The position numbers and the translations under genes were made by a program. A stretch of DNA of 19,389 bases from assembly GCA_027075825.1 (NCBI GenBank), contig JALSZZ010000045.1:1-19389 (forward strand). The letters are read 5' to 3'. Under the pieces are notes generated by a model. The model saw only the letters and a list, made by a program, of their open reading frames with translations. It ran no database searches and was not told where the DNA came from. Below, one piece after another: positions 7,723 through 14,856 of the stretch. The stretch is from Mariprofundaceae bacterium (GTDB lineage: Bacteria; Pseudomonadota; Zetaproteobacteria; Mariprofundales; Mariprofundaceae). Each line of letters begins with the position of its first letter. Position 1 is the stretch's first letter.

Positions 7723-9201
7723 TCAGCCATCAAAGCGATAATTGGGGGCTTCTTCGGTGATGGTCACATCATGCACATGCGATTCATGCAGTCCGGCCCC
7801 GGTGATGCGTACAAATTTTGCCCGCTCATGCAGACTGGCCACAGACTCAGCACCGACATAGCCCATGGCCGCACGCAGGCCACCGAGCAGTTGATGCAGA
7901 ATATCTGCCAGCGCGCCCTTATACGGTACGCGGCCTTCAATACCCTCAGGTACCAGTTTCATGGCTTCTTCGACATCACCCTGAAAATACCTGTCTTTAC
8001 TGCCTTTTTTCATGGCTCCGACAGAACCCATGCCGCGATATGCCTTGAATGAGCGGCCCTGATAAAGAATTTTCTTCCCTGGCGCTTCATCCGTGCCGGC
8101 AAACATGGAGCCAAACATCGCCACCGAGGCTCCTGCTGCCATGGCCTTGGCAAAATCGCCTGAGAACTTGATGCCGCCGTCTGCAATAATGGGCACACCC
8201 GCTCCATGAGCAGCATCAGCACAGCGCATGATTGCCGTCAGTTGCGGCACGCCCACACCGGCCACAATGCGTGTGGTGCAAATCGAACCCGGGCCAATGC
8301 CCACCTTGACCGCATCCGCCCCTGCTTCGATCAGGTCCCGCGTCGCTTCAGGCGTGGCAATATTGCCACCAATGATTTGCACATCATCGCCATATTGTTG
8401 TTTGATCTGGCGAACCTGATCAATCACCCCCTGAGAATGCCCATGTGCGGTATCCACGACAATCACATCAACGCCTTCATGCCGAAGTATCTCGAAACGC
8501 TCAAGTTCAGCCTCACCAACGCCGATCGCTGCTGCAGTCATCAAACGACCAAGGTGATCGCGTACCGCCCGCGGACTGGCGGATGCCTTCTCAATATCGC
8601 GCACGGTGATCATGCCATGCAGGCTGCCATCGGCATTCAGTACCGGCAGCTTCTCAATGCGATACTGGCGAAACAGGGCTTTGCACTGCTCCAGTGGCGT
8701 GCCGGGCGTAACCGTTACCAGCCGTTCATGCGATGTCATAATCTCGCTGACCGGTCGTGCAAGATCGCTTTCAAAGCGCATATCCCTGTTGGTCACAATA
8801 CCACAAACGCTACCATTGGCATCGAGCACGGGAAAACCGGAAAAACCATTATCCCGCGCCAGTTGCTGCACTGCCCCCAGCGGCATATCGGCGCGCACGG
8901 TTAAAGGATCCACCACCATGCCAGCTTCATAACGTTTGACCTTGCGCACCTCGGCAGCCTGCTCTTGCGCTGTCAGGTTTTTATGGATAACCCCCATACC
9001 ACCTTCCTGAGCCAGCACAATCGCCGTGCCTGATTCGGTGACAGTATCCATGGCGGCTGACAGCACAGGGATATTCAGCTTAATGCTGCGTGTCAGACGG
9101 GTGTCTGTATGCACGGCACGCGGCACCACACTGCTGGCCTGGGGAACCAGCAAGACATCGTCGAAGGTCAGTCCTTCATAAAGAATTCGCGCATCTTCCA
9201 T
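7723..9201 (-). CDS. guaB: Inosine-5'-monophosphate dehydrogenase
   Basis: 492 aa from the chosen start. It oxidises IMP to XMP with NAD+, the committing step of GMP synthesis. It begins with the family stretch [10 protein letters not shown]. Two CBS domains (about residues 98-150 and 158-212) interrupt the TIM barrel. The active-site loop [11 protein letters not shown] has catalytic Cys308. The flap contains [10 protein letters not shown], and the sequence ends [10 protein letters not shown]. Start: an ATG at 9213 would add four residues (MEIC) but has no ribosome site. The ATG at 9201 has GGAG 6 nt upstream, and that GGAG overlaps the extra codons. The repeat at 9244-9398 lies just upstream, so any private promoter is in or near it. 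Confidence 0.96.
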   Translation of the reverse strand: MEDARILYEGLTFDDVLLVPQASSVVPRAVHTDTRLTRSIKLNIPVLSAAMDTVTESGTAIVLAQEGGMGVIHKNLTAQEQAAEVRKVKRYEAGMVVDPLTVRADMPLGAVQQLARDNGFSGFPVLDANGSVCGIVTNRDMRFESDLARPVSEIMTSHERLVTVTPGTPLEQCKALFRQYRIEKLPVLNADGSLHGMITVRDIEKASASPRAVRDHLGRLMTAAAIGVGEAELERFEILRHEGVDVIVVDTAHGHSQGVIDQVRQIKQQYGDDVQIIGGNIATPEATRDLIEAGADAVKVGIGPGSICTTRIVAGVGVPQLTAIMRCADAAHGAGVPIIADGGIKFSGDFAKAMAAGASVAMFGSMFAGTDEAPGKKILYQGRSFKAYRGMGSVGAMKKGSKDRYFQGDVEEAMKLVPEGIEGRVPYKGALADILHQLLGGLRAAMGYVGAESVASLHERAKFVRITGAGLHESHVHDVTITEEAPNYRFDG

Positions 9202-9243
9202 GCATATCTCCATTATTTCAGCAGGTTTTGTCGGGGGAATGCC

Positions 9244-9398
9244 AGGAGCCTGTCGGACTTTGACAAATCTTCGCCCTGTCTTTGTTAAATAGCGCTGCTA
9301 TTCTTGTTAAATGGCGCTGCTATTCGCTGCAAACAGTTCGTATATCTGGCTCAATTCCGCTATCTCCCGTGACGATTGCCAAAGTTCGGCAAGCTCCT
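9244..9398. repeat. TIR repeat element, copy 1 (MITE-like)
   Basis: 155 bp bounded by imperfect terminal inverted repeats of about 25 bp: left AGGAGCCTGTCGGACTTTG, right (reverse complement) AGGAGCTTGCCGAACTTTGG. A second copy at 14254-14415 is similar through its full length, not only at its ends. Shared interior landmarks are TTCGCCCTG, TTGTTAAA, AGCGCTGCTATTCGCTGC, GGCTCAAT and GACGATTGCC. Copy 1 has a 22-bp tandem duplication (TTGTTAAAT.GCGCTGCTATTC twice, 9282-9326 region) that copy 2 lacks. There is no open frame for a transposase. It lies between yebC and guaB. Confidence 0.85.
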
Positions 9399-9438
9399 GG
9401 GTGATCCCGGCAGTTCGATCCATACCGCTACCAGGGCA

Positions 9439-10194
9439 TTAGCCGCCAATGCGTTCCATTTCCTCATCGGAAATATCGAAATTGGCATAAACATTCTGCA
9501 CATCATCCAGATCTTCCAAACGCTCGATCAGCCGCAGCAGTTTTTCGGCATTCTCGCCTTCCACCTGCACGGTGTTTTCAGGCAGCCAGGTGATTTCCGC
9601 CATTGCTGTTGTAAAGCCGATCTGCTCCAGGGTTTCCTGCACGCCCACAAAATCAGCCGGTTCCGTCAACACCTCAATAGTCTGGCCATCTTCGCTTTCC
9701 ACAATATCTTCCGCGCCAGCCTCCAGCGCAGCTTCCATCAGGGCATCGCTATCCAGTCCCGCCGTTTCATAAACCAACTGCCCTTTTTGCTGAAACATCC
9801 ATGCCACACAGCCGGATTCGCCCATGCTGCCACCGCCTTTGTTGAAAGCGTAGCGTACATCCGAAACAGTACGGTTGCGGTTATCGGTCATGCAGTCAAC
9901 CAGAATCGCTACGCCGCCCTGGCCATAGCCTTCATAGCGGATTTCTTCGATGTTCGCGCCCTCATCACCACCAGCGCCTCGCTGGATAGCGCGGTCAATA
10001 TTATCCCTGGGCATATTCACACCCTTGGCAGCAGTGATGGCAGCGCGCAGGCGCGGGTTGGCATCAGGGTCTGCGCCGCCCATGCGTGCGGCCACCGTAA
10101 TTTCACGGATATAGCGTGTAAAGATCTTGCCGCGTTTGGCATCGGCGGCTGCTTTTTTATGTTTGATACTGGACCATTTATTGTGGCCTGCCAT
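9439..10194 (-). CDS. yebC: YebC/PmpR-family protein (TACO1 homologue)
   Basis: 251 aa, close to the usual length of about 245. It starts with the family signature [20 protein letters not shown], followed by [16 protein letters not shown] and [20 protein letters not shown]. The middle has [23 protein letters not shown], and the acidic end contains [14 protein letters not shown]. Members have been described as transcriptional regulators and, more recently, as ribosome-associated factors helping translation of difficult motifs. AAGGAGATAAAACAT-ATG is a good ribosome site. ruvC, a common neighbour, is absent here. A terminator-like hairpin separates it from trxA, and a TIR repeat separates it from guaB. 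Confidence 0.95.
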   Translation of the reverse strand: MAGHNKWSSIKHKKAAADAKRGKIFTRYIREITVAARMGGADPDANPRLRAAITAAKGVNMPRDNIDRAIQRGAGGDEGANIEEIRYEGYGQGGVAILVDCMTDNRNRTVSDVRYAFNKGGGSMGESGCVAWMFQQKGQLVYETAGLDSDALMEAALEAGAEDIVESEDGQTIEVLTEPADFVGVQETLEQIGFTTAMAEITWLPENTVQVEGENAEKLLRLIERLEDLDDVQNVYANFDISDEEMERIGG

Positions 10195-10248
10195 ATGTTT
10201 TATCTCCTTGCTTAAGGCAGTTGCTCAGCCTGTCTGTACAGAACGACA

Positions 10249-10279
10249 GCAGGCGGCAGAATCAACTGCTGCCGCCTGC
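10249..10279 (-). terminator. Terminator-like hairpin between trxA and yebC
   Basis: Perfect 11-bp stem GCAGGCGGCAG / CTGCCGCCTGC with a 9-nt loop, beginning about 57 nt after the trxA stop on the minus strand. It is followed by TGTCGTTCTGT, which is U-rich only in part. A likely intrinsic terminator or attenuator for trxA; the weak U tract lowers certainty. Confidence 0.65.
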
Positions 10280-10335
10280 AAGAAGTACCCGGAAGCAGGA
10301 AAAGCCTACTGTCACTATCCGGGTGGTCGCCCCGA

Positions 10336-10668
10336 TCAGCCAATATGCTCGTTAATAAATTCGCTGAGTTTTGCCTTGTTCATACTGCCGACTTTGGTAC
10401 CCTGAACATTGCCGCCGGAAAACAGCATCAGCGTCGGGATGCCGCGCACGCCATATTTACCCGGGGTTTCCGGGTTATCGTCAATATTGATTTTGGCAAC
10501 TGTCAGTTCTTCACCATATTCAGCAGCGATCTCATCCAGCACCGGTGCAATTTGCTTGCACGGCCCGCACCAGGGTGCCCAAAAGTCCACCAGCACGGGA
10601 GAGTCGCTGTTCAGCACATCATTTTCAAAGCTGTCATCGCTTACATGAACAATATTTCCAGATGTCAT
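10336..10668 (-). CDS. trxA: Thioredoxin
   Basis: 110 aa from the chosen start, the standard thioredoxin length. The active site [14 protein letters not shown] (Cys34 and Cys37) and the cis-proline loop [11 protein letters not shown] are intact. It reduces protein disulfides in the cytoplasm using electrons from thioredoxin reductase. Start: the frame stays open upstream to an ATG at 10836, but those extra 56 residues are unlike any thioredoxin. The ATG at 10668 has AGGGGA about 7 nt before it. It is the first gene of the minus-strand run and diverges from the hisK-type gene. Confidence 0.96.
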   Translation of the reverse strand: MTSGNIVHVSDDSFENDVLNSDSPVLVDFWAPWCGPCKQIAPVLDEIAAEYGEELTVAKINIDDNPETPGKYGVRGIPTLMLFSGGNVQGTKVGSMNKAKLSEFINEHIG

Positions 10669-10837
10669 TCTGATTCCCCTGTTAATGCGCACCAGTGACG
10701 ATACGAGCCGCAGGCAGCACAGCAACCGCCCGGTATCCCACATGATCATCCTGTTACTGGCGCATTTCTTGCGTAATAAAGCGCGAAGGCTAAGGGGCTG
10801 GCTGAAAATAGAAAGGCATGCTGCCTCAGTTCGCATT

Positions 10838-10888
10838 CAGGCGCTGACTTGCAGCCATGTATTCAACGGTCTGAATATGTAGCGCCTG
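10838..10888. repeat. Nested inverted repeat upstream of trxA
   Basis: CAGGCGCT (10838-10845) and AGCGCCTG (10881-10888) are a perfect 8-bp inverted repeat. Inside it, TATTCA (10860-10865) and TGAATA (10872-10877) form a second perfect stem around ACGGTC. Together they would fold as a two-tier stem on either strand. This could be an operator, a leader structure of trxA or a small RNA. Confidence 0.45.
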
Positions 10889-11130
10889 TATGGTTGTTAT
10901 CTCCGCCACCATGCCTCATGGCAACTCCGCAATGCTTCTGTCGCCAGCTTAATCACGAGCGGCCCTGCCGTCAAGCTGTAATATGCAGGTATTCACGGCT
11001 ATCATGTTGAATCCTGGCCCGCATACCGACCAGCCAGAAATGTCATGCGATTGCCTGAGAATCGAAAACGTTACGCCCTGATTCCTTCCCTTCAATCATT
11101 CGCAGGCTGTGCCAGCGTATGTTTTCCCCC

Positions 11131-11159
11131 TTGTTTTCCGTCATGTTCTGTCGTTATCA
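11131..11159 (+). promoter_or_regulatory. Possible promoter of the hisK operon
   Basis: TTGTTT (11131-11136) and TTATCA (11154-11159) are 17 nt apart. The predicted transcript start falls at about 11166, next to the preferred ATG at 11167, which would make the mRNA nearly leaderless. No Shine-Dalgarno sequence precedes that ATG, which agrees, but the match to consensus is modest. Confidence 0.35.
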
Positions 11160-11166
11160 TTGGCCC

Positions 11167-11988
11167 ATGATGTTTTCTGCTGTTCCCGATTATCATATGC
11201 ACACGCCGCGCTGTAATCATGCGACAGGCTCGATGCGTGATTATGCTGATGTTGCCATCCGGCACGGCCTGCGCGAAATCGGTATTTCCGATCACTCCCC
11301 CATGCCGGATGGTTTTGATGCGGAATGGCGCATGCAGTCCGATGAACTGGATAATTACTGGCAGGAGCTTGAAACAACCCGAAACTACGGAAAAGAACGC
11401 GGCCTGAAAGTGCGCCGCGCGCTGGAAATTGATTTTCGCAGCGATCAGCTTGCCTATACCCGCTCGCTGATTGCGCAATATCCGTGGGATTATGTGACAG
11501 GCTCTGTCCATTACCTGGGTGACTGGGGATTTGATAATCCCGATGCCCGGCAGGAATGGGAGCACTGGTCCCTGCAGGATGCCTGGGTGGCCTATTTTGA
11601 CGCTGTTGCCGCCTCTGCCGAAAGTGGCCTGTTTGATATTATCGCGCACCCTGATCTGATGAAAAAACATGGTCACTGCCAACCGGATGATGCACAGGTG
11701 GAAGCGGCGGAAACACGCATGCTGACGGCGATCCGCGATGCTGGTTGCTGCCTGGAAATCAGTTCTGCCGGCCTGCGCAAGCCGGTGGCGGAAATTTACC
11801 CCCGGGCAGCCATGATTGAGCATGCGGCAGCCATGGGTATTCCCTTTGCCTATGGCTCTGATGCGCACGCCCCGCAAGATGTCGGCCACGCCATGCAGGA
11901 TTGCCTGGCCTGCCTGCACCGTTGCGGCGTTCGTCACATTGCCTGCTTCGAACAACGGCAACGAACCATGATGGATTTTACCCGGTGA
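11167..11988 (+). CDS. Histidinol-phosphatase, PHP family (HisK/HisJ type)
   Basis: 273 aa from the preferred start. PHP metal-site motifs appear in order: DYHMHTPRCNHA, GISDHSP, the glutamate in ALEIDF, SVHYLGDWGFD, IIAHPDLMKKHG, ISSAGLRKPVAEIYP and YGSDAHAP. The SVHYLG and AGLRKP stretches are typical of histidinol-phosphate phosphatases (histidine synthesis) rather than PHP polymerase domains. Start is uncertain: ATGs exist at 11119, 11143, 11167 and 11170, none with a good ribosome site. Family members begin just before the DYHxHT motif, so 11167 or 11170 is favoured. The stop overlaps the GTG of the next gene (GTGA). Confidence 0.88.
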   Translation: MMFSAVPDYHMHTPRCNHATGSMRDYADVAIRHGLREIGISDHSPMPDGFDAEWRMQSDELDNYWQELETTRNYGKERGLKVRRALEIDFRSDQLAYTRSLIAQYPWDYVTGSVHYLGDWGFDNPDARQEWEHWSLQDAWVAYFDAVAASAESGLFDIIAHPDLMKKHGHCQPDDAQVEAAETRMLTAIRDAGCCLEISSAGLRKPVAEIYPRAAMIEHAAAMGIPFAYGSDAHAPQDVGHAMQDCLACLHRCGVRHIACFEQRQRTMMDFTR

Positions 11989-12743
11989 CAGCGAGCAAAA
12001 CCGTATTACTGACCGGTGCCAGCGGCGGCTTTGGCATGGCATTCGCGCAGGCACTGGAGCGGGAAGGTTACCGTTTATTATTACATGGCCGCAACACATC
12101 GCGTTTGCAACTTACCCTGGGCGTGCTGCAACACCCCGAACGCCACCGTCTGCTAAGTTGCGAATTATCAGCGCGCAAGGATGTGGATGCCTTGCTCGAA
12201 AGCATCGCGGATGAAGAGATTTTCGGACTGGTGAACAATGCAGGCTATGGTGTCTGGGGAGGCTTTGAGCAATGCGAGGGGATCGCTCAGGCAGATGTGT
12301 TGCGAACAGATCTGACAGCGCCTGTTATGATCGCCCATGCCTTGCTACCCCGCCTTAAGCGTGCCGGGGGCTTTATGATCAATGTGTCATCGCTGGCAGG
12401 TGAAGCACCGCTTCCTTATATGAGCACCTATGGCGCAGCCAAGGCCGGACTAACCTTCTGGAGTGAGGCATTGCGGGCTGAATTGCACGGTCAGTTGCGT
12501 GTTGTCACGCTTGCCCCGGGGCCTTCCCCAACAGGCTTTCGCAAGGTTTCCGGTGCGCCAATGGGCAAGGGAGGTTTTTTCAGCACGCCGATCACCACGA
12601 TTGTCAACGCCGCCATGAACTGCCTGCATCGGGGAGGCGGCTATTGCGTACCCGGCTGGCGACATCGTTTGTTATGGCTGTTGATCAAAATCGTCCCGCG
12701 CTGGCTGGCGCTGCCCCTGATGGTGCGTTATCTCAGGCCCTGA
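11985..12743 (+). CDS. Short-chain dehydrogenase/reductase (SDR)
   Basis: 252 aa. Classical SDR fold: cofactor loop TGASGGFG at 10-17, NNAGYG from 84, catalytic Ser136 in INVSSLAG, and Tyr149/Lys153 in STYGAAK. The stretch APGPSPTGF follows, where substrate-loop residues begin. LHGRN after the second strand suggests NADP(H) preference (inferred). The C-terminal 30 residues are hydrophobic (HRLLWLLIKIVPRWLALPLM), so it may attach to the membrane. Start: GTG at 11985 in a 4-nt overlap with the PHP gene. Upstream ATGs in frame lie inside that gene and add sequence foreign to SDRs. Substrate unknown. Confidence 0.9.
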   Translation: MTASKTVLLTGASGGFGMAFAQALEREGYRLLLHGRNTSRLQLTLGVLQHPERHRLLSCELSARKDVDALLESIADEEIFGLVNNAGYGVWGGFEQCEGIAQADVLRTDLTAPVMIAHALLPRLKRAGGFMINVSSLAGEAPLPYMSTYGAAKAGLTFWSEALRAELHGQLRVVTLAPGPSPTGFRKVSGAPMGKGGFFSTPITTIVNAAMNCLHRGGGYCVPGWRHRLLWLLIKIVPRWLALPLMVRYLRP

Positions 12744-12744
12744 T

Positions 12745-14301
12745 ATGCACGAACGCATTGTCAGCCTGGCGGCCATGAAAGCCGCCGACCGTTATACCAT
12801 TGAACAACTGGGTGTTCCATCGCTGTTACTGATGTCACGAGCCGGTTATGCCGTGGCAGAAGCTGTGCTTTCCCTGTTGACGGTAGCGCCGGAACAGGCG
12901 CGTGTGGTGATCATCGCCGGTGGCGGCAACAATGGCGGCGATGGTCTGGTGGCAGCGTCGGTATTACTGGCACGCGGCGTGCATGTGCATGTCTGCCTGA
13001 CCCGCCGCCATCTTTCTGACGATGCCGCTGCCTGCTGGCAAGCGCTACGGGCGCAACAGGCGCATCCGGCGCTGGTACTAAGTCAGACTACTGTCGATGA
13101 AGTGACCGACGAACTGAACAACTGCGATATGATCGTGGATGCACTGTTTGGCACGGGATTATCCCGCCCTGTGGATGGTGAGAACCGGCGCTGGATTCAT
13201 GCCATCAATCACAGTCCGGCAAATGTGCTGGCGGTGGATATTGCTTCAGGTATCGAAGGCGACAGCGGCAAGCTGCTGGGCTGTGCGGTGCAGGCAAGCT
13301 GGACTTTACCTGTTGCCGCGTCACTGACAGGGCAATGGCAGGGTGAAGGAGCCAGATACGCGGGCATGATGTTGCCAGCAGCGGATATTGGCATTCCTGA
13401 ACAGGCGTTTGCGGCTTCGGAGGCGGCTGAATGCTGGCTGCTCGATCGACACTGGTTGCGACAACATACGCCGCGCAACGATAACTTTGCCCACAAGGGA
13501 AGCTTCGGTCATCTGTGGCTGTTTGCGGGCAGCAAAGGTTTTACCGGCGCGCCTGAGCTGGCCGCCAGCGGCGCATCAGCGGCGCATGCAGGGCTGATCA
13601 GTCTGGTCTGCCCCGATGATGTGTACCCCACACTGGCTGCCAACGCCGAAGAGCATATGGTGCATCCTCAGTCTGCCCTGACGGACAACTGGCAGCAGGC
13701 AGACGCACTGCTGGCCGGGCCAGGCTGGGGGCAACAACAGCATGCGCTGCTGGAACAATTACTGGCCACGGCACAGCCCCTGCTGCTGGATGCCGATGCC
13801 CTGAACATATTAGCCGGTGACCCCCACCTGCAACAGCAATTACAGCAACGACAGGCAATCACGGTACTGACACCGCACCCGGGAGAAGCAGCACGCCTGC
13901 TGGCTGTCAGTCCAGCCGATATTCAGGCAGATCGCTTCGCGGCAGTGCGCACCTTGCAGGCGCGTTTTGACTGCGTGGTTATACTCAAGGGTCACGGCAC
14001 GCTGATTGCTGATGGCAAACGGCTGTGCCTGTGTCCCTTTGGCTCATCACGCCTGGCGCGTGGTGGCTCCGGCGATGTGCTGGCCGGGGTGTGCGCGGCA
14101 TTACTGGCTCGCGGCATGGCTGGCTGGCAGGCGGCGTGCCTGGCTGTGGGTTGGCATGCACTTGCCGGTGAACAAAACAACTGGTTCCGCATGGCCGGGC
14201 TGATTCGCAATATCGCCCGGCTTGTGCAGTCCATGGATGGAAATACCAACACGGGAGCCTGTCGGACTTTGACAAATCCACCGCGAAAGACCGGGTATTG
14301 A
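12745..14301 (+). CDS. nnr: Bifunctional NAD(P)H-hydrate epimerase / ADP-dependent NAD(P)H-hydrate dehydratase
   Basis: 518 aa. The N-terminal epimerase (YjeF_N, about 1-220) has IAGGGNNGGDGLVAA (NGGDG at 63-67) and VDALFGTGL. The C-terminal dehydratase (about 235-490) has HKGSFGHLWLFAGSKGFTGA, LLDADALNIL, LTPHPGEAARLL, ILKGHGTLI and GGSGDVLAG at 440-448. Together they repair damaged NADHX and NADPHX. It starts one base after the SDR stop. Odd: residues 504-518 are encoded by the left end of TIR repeat copy 2, and the stop codon lies in the repeat. All catalytic motifs come well before, so it is probably active with an altered tail. Confidence 0.95.
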   Translation: MHERIVSLAAMKAADRYTIEQLGVPSLLLMSRAGYAVAEAVLSLLTVAPEQARVVIIAGGGNNGGDGLVAASVLLARGVHVHVCLTRRHLSDDAAACWQALRAQQAHPALVLSQTTVDEVTDELNNCDMIVDALFGTGLSRPVDGENRRWIHAINHSPANVLAVDIASGIEGDSGKLLGCAVQASWTLPVAASLTGQWQGEGARYAGMMLPAADIGIPEQAFAASEAAECWLLDRHWLRQHTPRNDNFAHKGSFGHLWLFAGSKGFTGAPELAASGASAAHAGLISLVCPDDVYPTLAANAEEHMVHPQSALTDNWQQADALLAGPGWGQQQHALLEQLLATAQPLLLDADALNILAGDPHLQQQLQQRQAITVLTPHPGEAARLLAVSPADIQADRFAAVRTLQARFDCVVILKGHGTLIADGKRLCLCPFGSSRLARGGSGDVLAGVCAALLARGMAGWQAACLAVGWHALAGEQNNWFRMAGLIRNIARLVQSMDGNTNTGACRTLTNPPRKTGY

Positions 14302-14415
14302 CCGAATCTTCGCCCTGCCCTTGTTAAACAGCGCTGCTATTCGCTGCCAACAGGGTGCATATTTGGCTCAATCCCGCCATGTCTCGCGACGATTGCCAAA
14401 GCCCGACAGGCTCCT
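14254..14415. repeat. TIR repeat element, copy 2 (MITE-like)
   Basis: 162 bp with terminal inverted repeats better preserved than in copy 1: left GGAGCCTGTCGGACTTTG, right (reverse complement) GGAGCCTGTCGGGCTTTG. Compared with copy 1 it carries about 30 extra bases after the left TIR (14279-14308) and lacks the 22-bp tandem duplication. Its left end supplies the last codons and the stop of nnr. Its right end lies 24 nt before the start of the DUF2782 gene, so its folded RNA and any promoter activity would fall between these two genes. No clear target-site duplication. Confidence 0.85.
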
Positions 14416-14439
14416 AGACTTCAGCGCACAGGAGTTATT

Positions 14440-14838
14440 ATGATCATCCGAACAGCTATTCTTTGTTTGTTGTTGGGCGCAAGCCAGGCGATGGCCGACG
14501 ATGTCGCTCCGCCACCAGCGCACAAAGCGCCACCGGCGAGCAGCCTGCACCATGCAGACGAAGTAACGACAGAAGACGAAGTCGATCTTCGCAAATCCCT
14601 GACCCCTGAGCATATCGACAAGGATGTGGAAATTCGCTCCTATATCCGCAAGCGCGACAAGGCGGAAATCACCGAGTATTCACGGCAGGGCCGGGTATAT
14701 ATGATCAAGGTTGACCCGGCTGGCGATGCTCCGCCCTATTATCTTTACGATGAAGATGGCGATGGCCATTTCCGCAAGCAATTACCAGGAAATTACAAAC
14801 CACTCACGCCGCCCGCCTGGGAAGTGAAAAAATTCTGA
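14440..14838 (+). CDS. DUF2782 domain secreted protein
   Basis: 132 aa. A short signal peptide (about 1-19, ending AMA before DD) is followed by a Pro/Ala-rich linker (20-35). The DUF2782 core runs at about 60-118: EIRSYIRKRDKAEITEYSRQGRVYMIKV, then PPYYLYDEDGDGHF. The core motif, a V/IRxY...G..YM.KV..PPYYL.D.DGDG pattern, is the family signature; function is not known. The protein is expected in the periplasm. AGGAG lies 5 nt before the ATG. It is 18 nt ahead of the O-antigen-ligase-like gene, so the two are probably cotranscribed. The DEDGDG loop might bind Ca2+, which is a guess. Confidence 0.8.
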   Translation: MIIRTAILCLLLGASQAMADDVAPPPAHKAPPASSLHHADEVTTEDEVDLRKSLTPEHIDKDVEIRSYIRKRDKAEITEYSRQGRVYMIKVDPAGDAPPYYLYDEDGDGHFRKQLPGNYKPLTPPAWEVKKF

Positions 14839-14856
14839 GTCTTCCCCGGAGTAATC

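Larger units (their letters stand above)
10669..11166. other. Divergent intergenic region trxA / hisK
   Basis: About 500 nt between two divergent genes, expected to hold both promoters. I see no gene or RNA family. The clearest structure is an inverted repeat at 10838-10888. A possible plus-strand promoter lies at 11131-11159. No confident trxA promoter could be picked. Confidence 0.6.

Noticed and set aside
9202..9213. guaB start four codons upstream
   Set aside because: The ATG at 9213 lacks a ribosome site, and these bases contain the GGAG used by the ATG at 9201.
9376..10215. 279-codon open frame on the plus strand
   Set aside because: Antisense to yebC, which carries the full family signature; the translation shows no motifs and the frame begins in the repeat.
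10669..10836. N-terminal extension of thioredoxin to the ATG at 10836
   Set aside because: No ribosome site and 56 extra residues unlike any thioredoxin; the ATG at 10668 has a good site and gives the standard length.
11092..12099. Long open frame of 335 codons on the minus strand
   Set aside because: It is antisense to the PHP phosphatase, whose metal-site motifs are intact on the plus strand, and its translation has no recognisable domain.
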